Below are positions 60,012 through 64,000 of a stretch of DNA of 64,000 nucleotides, piece by piece. Position 1 is the stretch's first letter. Every line of letters starts with the position of its first letter. Position numbers and translations under genes: made by a program. The notes beneath the pieces are model-generated. The model did not search any database. It had not been told where the DNA came from and worked only from the letters and a program-made list of their open reading frames with translations. The DNA is from Alphaproteobacteria bacterium HGW-Alphaproteobacteria-18 (GTDB lineage Bacteria > Pseudomonadota > Alphaproteobacteria > Caulobacterales > Hyphomonadaceae): the NCBI GenBank assembly GCA_002841155.1, contig PHEH01000007.1, positions 62,001 to 126,000 of the forward strand, written 5' to 3'.

Positions 60012-63000
60012 ATGCGCCTTTTCCGGAAATTTCTTGTTCTCAGTGTCTCTTCCATTGCCATCGTTTCCGGCGCTCAGGCGGCCGAGATCACGACAAAGAC
60101 ATCCGAGCCCGTAAAGACATCCACCGCCAATGCGGGGGCTGCGGATAATCTGACCATCACTGAAAATGGCTCAATCGAAGTTTCCGAGACGCCCGGCTTT
60201 ACGGCGGTCACCATCGATAGCAGCAATGATGTCACCCATGACGGAACGATCCTGATCGAGGATTCCGACAATGCGGCGGGCATCGTGATTGGTCCGGGCC
60301 TGGCGACGAACCTTGTCGTGAGCGGCAACATCCAGCTGATCGAAGACTATACGCGCGAAGACACTGACGGTGATGACGATGCTGATGGCCCTCTTGCCAT
60401 TGGCAGCAACCGGACCGGTATCCTGCTGGGCCAGGGCGCAGCGATGGACGGGTCGATCCATGTGTCTTCCGGTTCTTACCTACAGATCGAGGGCAATGAT
60501 TCTGCCGGTATCCTCCTGCTCAGCCCTCTCAATGGCGACTTGCGCGCAGAGGGGGCCATCAGCGTAACCGGGGACAACGCTCAGGGCATCACCGCGACCG
60601 GCCTGATTGACGGCGATGTAACGATTGGAGGGTCTGTCAGCGCCAAAGGCGAGAACGCAACTGGCGTAAGGCTGGATCAGGGCGCGACCGGCGCGGTTGC
60701 CATCAATGGCAGCATTGTCTCGACAGGCTTTGCCTATAGTTCGACCACAAACTATATTTCTCCTTCATTGGTTACCAGCAGCACGACGCCGCTTGCCGAG
60801 CGACTTGATGCTGACGAGCTTCTGACTGGCGGCCCCGCCCTTGTGATCGGCGGGAGTCTTGGTCAGGGCCTGCTTATCAATGGCGCGGCACCCGACCCTG
60901 ACCTCAGTGACGATGAAGATGACGACGACACCAAGGACACGATCGAGGATTTCAACGAAAACCGCTCCACGGCCAGCATCACGAGCTTAGGGCCTGCGCC
61001 CGCCCTGCTGATCAGCGCAGACTGGAATGGCGCCGCGAGCGAAGACCTGATTCTGGGCGAAGTTCTGGAAACCGTGCGCGATACACTCGACGATGATGAT
61101 GACGACGACACCGATGAAATCCTGGCACAGTTTGCCTATGATTTCGGCCTGATCAATCGCGGCTCGATCACAGGCACGGGCACAAATGTCGGCTTTGACG
61201 GAACAGCCGTCCTGATCGAAGGATCGGAAAGCACTGGACATTCTGTCATCATCTCCGGTGGCATCCAGAATACAGGCGCCATCACGGCTTCAGGCTACGA
61301 AGCCAATGCAACGGCGATCCGCCTGGGGACGAATGTAGAAACACCGCGCCTCTCAAACCAGGGAACCATTCAGGCCCTGATCTCAACTGAAACCGCAGCC
61401 AATGTCATAGCCCTGGACATTACAGAAACGGCAAACCTGTCCGTGCTTGAAAACTCTGGAACGATCCTGGCGCGCTCCACCGGTAACGCGGGCGAAGTGA
61501 CCGCCGTGCGCGACCTTTCTGGAACACTCAGCTCCATCGTCAACACCGGCACGATTAGCGCAACCTATCAGTATGACGGCATTAACCTGAACACACGAAC
61601 GGATGCCACCGCATTTGACCTGCGCGCCAACACCAGCGGCGCAACACTGCGTCAATACGAGCGGGAGGCAACCTATGATGCGAACGGAGATGGCTACATC
61701 AATGCGCTGGACACATTAGATCCTTCGATTTCGGGGAATATCTTCTTCGGCAGCGGCAATGACGTTCTGCGGCTTGAAGCCGGCACAGTGAAGGGCGATG
61801 TCGATTTCGGGGCGGGGACGGACGAGCTTTATGCCAGCAAAACAGCAATTACAGGCAATGTCAGTTTCAGCGGAGATTCCTCACTCATTCGCCTACTGAA
61901 TGAATCGACCCTGACAGGAGACATATCCCTGTCAGATACAGGCATGTCCAGCTTCATGCTGTCAGGAGGCTCAACCTATGCCGGACTTATCACCAATGGC
62001 GGCAGTACGCTGTCTATGTCGATTGACGGATCACGGGCAAAGCTGAGCGCCGGAACCGCGCTTGAACTGGCAAGCCTTGTCGTTGGGAATGGCTCAACCC
62101 TGATTCTCGACATCGACAATCTCGGCGTTCAGGATACCCCGGTATTTACCGTCAACGGAACAGCCTCCCTGACGGGCGGTGTCTTGATATCGCCGGTGTT
62201 CGCAGGCGTTTCCAAATCGTCAGCAACCTTCGTCATCCTCAATGCCGACACCCTGATTGCCGACCTTGAGTCAGGCGATGTGTCACTGGTGGCAGACACC
62301 CCTTACATCTATCAGACAGAACTCAGCCTGGATGAAGGGGTACGCGACCAGCTGAACCTGGTCTACCGCCTGAAGACGACGGAAGAACTTGGCCTCGACG
62401 TCAACGAAACAGCCGCTTTTGATGCGGTTCTGGAACTCTTCGGCATATCCGCTCCCCTGAGTGAGGCCTTTGCGGGGATATCCAGCGAGGCAGACTTCTT
62501 TCAAGCGTATAGCCAGCTGCTGCCACAGCGAACAGACGCATCGACACGTTTCCTCCGGTCGCAGGCCACATCAACATTCGGCGCGATGGCCGACCAGATG
62601 AACCTGCTTGCAAACTCACCGGGCGATGGCGTCAAGGCCTGGGTGCAGGAGAGCTTCACCTTTACCGACATCAAGGACACCGCCGATGCACCCGGCTACA
62701 ATGGCACAGGTTTCAGCGTGACGGGTGGCCTGAACATTCCTGTCCGCTCTCTGGATGCATTCGGCCTGATGATGAGCTTCAATACGGGCCGCTATGAAGA
62801 GAAAACCGGGGGGAGCAATCCAGTCAACACGTCCAGCACCGGCGTCGGCGTTTATGGCCTGAAGACGTGGGACAAGATATTCCTGCGCGGCGTGGCGCAG
62901 GCCGCCAGCGTAAACTTCAGCAGTCTCCGGGAACTGAGTATCATCTCCGGAGAGAAAGACAGCTTCCTGGACAGCGCAGACGTTCTGGACAAGCCGGACA

Positions 63001-63518
63001 TTTCAGACACGATCAGCGGCGACTGGGGCGGATACAGCTTCGCCGCGAGCGCATCGGCTGGCAGGGAATTCAAGGCCGGCTCGTTCTATGCCCGGCCGGA
63101 GATCTCGGTGGATTATTTTCGTCTTCACCAGGATGGCTATCAGGAATCGGCCCTTCGGTATGATTCGCTCGCGCTGGATGTGAGCGCCGCTGACACGGAG
63201 CGGGCATCGGCCTCGGCTATCCTCGCCATCGGTATGGACCGGAGCGTTCAGAACGGGCTCTACCGGATATTCCCCGAAGCCCGGATCGGGGCGCGGCATG
63301 AGTTGCTGGAAACCCCCTATGAGGTGACGGCACGGTTCCTGAATGGAGAAGAAACCTTCCTCATCCAGGCGCAGGAAGAATTCAGCGATGCGTTGATTGC
63401 GGGGTTCTCGTTCAATAGCAGCTCCAGCATCTTCACCGCCAGGGCATCCTATGATGTAGAGCTATCCGAGGCGGGCGCGGTACACTATGCTGGCGTCTCG
63501 GGAATGTTGCGTTTCTAG
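60012..63518 (+). CDS. Autotransporter (type Va), large adhesin-like
   Basis: An 1168-residue surface protein. The ATG at 60012 (a TTG at 60009 is also in frame) opens a signal peptide ending near GAQAA. The passenger, about residues 26-870, has the repeating GxIxxxG beta-helix pattern and acidic runs such as DTDGDDDADG and DDEDDDD. Around residues 556-567 DANGDGYINALD forms a complete EF-hand-type calcium loop. The C-terminal 270 residues form the barrel (from about GDGVKAWVQESF) and end in SGMLRF with a terminal Phe. Calcium binding is inferred. It is the only gene on its strand here and may be the target of the OmpR-type pair. Confidence 0.92.
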   Translation: MRLFRKFLVLSVSSIAIVSGAQAAEITTKTSEPVKTSTANAGAADNLTITENGSIEVSETPGFTAVTIDSSNDVTHDGTILIEDSDNAAGIVIGPGLATNLVVSGNIQLIEDYTREDTDGDDDADGPLAIGSNRTGILLGQGAAMDGSIHVSSGSYLQIEGNDSAGILLLSPLNGDLRAEGAISVTGDNAQGITATGLIDGDVTIGGSVSAKGENATGVRLDQGATGAVAINGSIVSTGFAYSSTTNYISPSLVTSSTTPLAERLDADELLTGGPALVIGGSLGQGLLINGAAPDPDLSDDEDDDDTKDTIEDFNENRSTASITSLGPAPALLISADWNGAASEDLILGEVLETVRDTLDDDDDDDTDEILAQFAYDFGLINRGSITGTGTNVGFDGTAVLIEGSESTGHSVIISGGIQNTGAITASGYEANATAIRLGTNVETPRLSNQGTIQALISTETAANVIALDITETANLSVLENSGTILARSTGNAGEVTAVRDLSGTLSSIVNTGTISATYQYDGINLNTRTDATAFDLRANTSGATLRQYEREATYDANGDGYINALDTLDPSISGNIFFGSGNDVLRLEAGTVKGDVDFGAGTDELYASKTAITGNVSFSGDSSLIRLLNESTLTGDISLSDTGMSSFMLSGGSTYAGLITNGGSTLSMSIDGSRAKLSAGTALELASLVVGNGSTLILDIDNLGVQDTPVFTVNGTASLTGGVLISPVFAGVSKSSATFVILNADTLIADLESGDVSLVADTPYIYQTELSLDEGVRDQLNLVYRLKTTEELGLDVNETAAFDAVLELFGISAPLSEAFAGISSEADFFQAYSQLLPQRTDASTRFLRSQATSTFGAMADQMNLLANSPGDGVKAWVQESFTFTDIKDTADAPGYNGTGFSVTGGLNIPVRSLDAFGLMMSFNTGRYEEKTGGSNPVNTSSTGVGVYGLKTWDKIFLRGVAQAASVNFSSLRELSIISGEKDSFLDSADVLDKPDISDTISGDWGGYSFAASASAGREFKAGSFYARPEISVDYFRLHQDGYQESALRYDSLALDVSAADTERASASAILAIGMDRSVQNGLYRIFPEARIGARHELLETPYEVTARFLNGEETFLIQAQEEFSDALIAGFSFNSSSSIFTARASYDVELSEAGAVHYAGVSGMLRF

Positions 63519-63622
63519 GATCAGCAGAGGCTGTGACACCCCCTCCCGTCGCGTCAATGTTCCTTCGGTTTTCGGAGTGTGTATGATCGCCTAAAACAAT
63601 CAGATCAGGATTGGGGAGAGAC

Positions 63623-64000
63623 ATGCATTACGCTGAGCTGCTGAAAGCGCGCAATGAACTGACGGGGCCGGGTGGCGCCTTCGAAATCGTCGAAGCGGAC
63701 GTCCTTGGAAACCGCCTGCGCATCTACAAGAATGCCCCAGCGAGCGTGCGGGATGTGTGGCTGTCGACGCTGCAATTCGCGGAGCGGCCATATCTGGTCT
63801 ATCAGGATGAGCGCCTGACTTTCGGGCAGGCTCATAAGCAGGTGAATGCCGTTGCGGCATGGCTGGCCGCCCAGGGCGTGAAGCCGGGCGACCGGGTGGC
63901 CGTTGCGATGCGCAACTATCCCGAATGGATGCTGATCTACTGGGCCTGTGTCTCGACCGGCATCGCGGTGGTGGGCATGAATGCGTGGTGGACCACCGAG
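63623..64000 (+). CDS. Acyl-CoA synthetase (AMP-forming), N-terminal part, cut by window edge
   Basis: The ATG at 63623 follows GGGGAGAG and the frame stays open for 126 codons to the end of the window. PYLVYQDERLTFGQAHKQVNAVAAWLA, GVKPGDRVAVAMRNYPEW and YWACVSTGIAVVGMNAWWTTE match the N-terminal domain of AMP-forming acyl-CoA ligases of the long-chain type. The catalytic P-loop and AMP motifs lie outside the window. It would activate a fatty or other organic acid for beta-oxidation, in line with the acyl-CoA dehydrogenases at 50-54 kb. Confidence 0.9.
   Translation, partial: MHYAELLKARNELTGPGGAFEIVEADVLGNRLRIYKNAPASVRDVWLSTLQFAERPYLVYQDERLTFGQAHKQVNAVAAWLAAQGVKPGDRVAVAMRNYPEWMLIYWACVSTGIAVVGMNAWWTTE

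Noticed and set aside
1-64000. tRNA, rRNA, insertion sequences, phage genes, integrases
   Set aside because: I looked for clover-leaf patterns, transposase motifs and paired terminal repeats and saw none that hold up; a tRNA or small-RNA search by program would be needed to be sure.

Overview
The window looks like chromosomal DNA from a G+C-rich, aerobic, Gram-negative alphaproteobacterium. Several TonB-dependent receptors, lipoproteins, short-spaced operons, fatty-acid oxidation genes and protein similarity recalled from memory suggest the Hyphomonadaceae (Hyphomonas-like). That placement is inference; no rRNA or other marker gene is present. I see no tRNA, CRISPR array, insertion sequence, phage or integrase. 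Almost every gene looks intact.

Layout. 1-8 kb: the 3' end of urocanase, a lipocalin lipoprotein, a TetR regulator, a lipid-anchored cytochrome c, a lipoprotein hydrolase, an EmrAB-type efflux pair and a methyltransferase. 8.0-12.4 kb: a 0.7 kb gap, a TonB receptor followed by a secreted glycerophosphodiesterase, and a strong terminator. 12.4-18.0 kb: a six-gene operon (LysM-like small protein, unknown small protein, D-aminoacylase-like amidohydrolase, epoxide-hydrolase-like enzyme, FAD oxidoreductase, TetR) behind a perfect 20-bp palindrome. 18.0-25.1 kb: a secreted amidohydrolase and a divergent FecI/FecR/FecA-type signalling set. 25.1-28.8 kb: a D-amino-acid operon (class III aminotransferase, alanine racemase, DadA). 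Divergent from it, across a perfect inverted repeat, are a PfkB kinase, a class II aldolase and a dimethylformamidase-like protein. 32.2-36.7 kb: a TonB receptor plus MFS transporter with a divergent TetR gene.

36.7-43.8 kb is a sulfide/sulfane-sulfur module: YgaP-like membrane peptide, thioredoxin 2, sulfide:quinone oxidoreductase with all three catalytic cysteines, rhodanese, an RND efflux adaptor and pump, and a YgaV/BigR-like ArsR regulator. An AT-rich perfect inverted repeat lies in the divergent promoter. 43.8-49.1 kb: an MFS exporter, a quinone oxidoreductase, and an H-NOX heme sensor overlapping an HNOBA-GGDEF-EAL cyclic-di-GMP enzyme. 49.1-54.0 kb: a metal-dependent hydrolase with divergent TetR, two acyl-CoA dehydrogenases and an enoyl-CoA hydratase. 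54.1-63.5 kb: envelope genes (BamA homologue, OmpR/EnvZ-type pair, a DUF2141-like ORF, a large autotransporter). The right edge cuts an acyl-CoA synthetase.

The most unusual dispersed signal is a decameric repeat (consensus CGGGACANTT, about 10-nt period). It occurs in four clusters (8251, 30263, 43412, 59637), all in the same orientation, and two of them lie inside reading frames. The two best candidates for something not yet described are this repeat and the coupling of an RND pump to the sulfide module.
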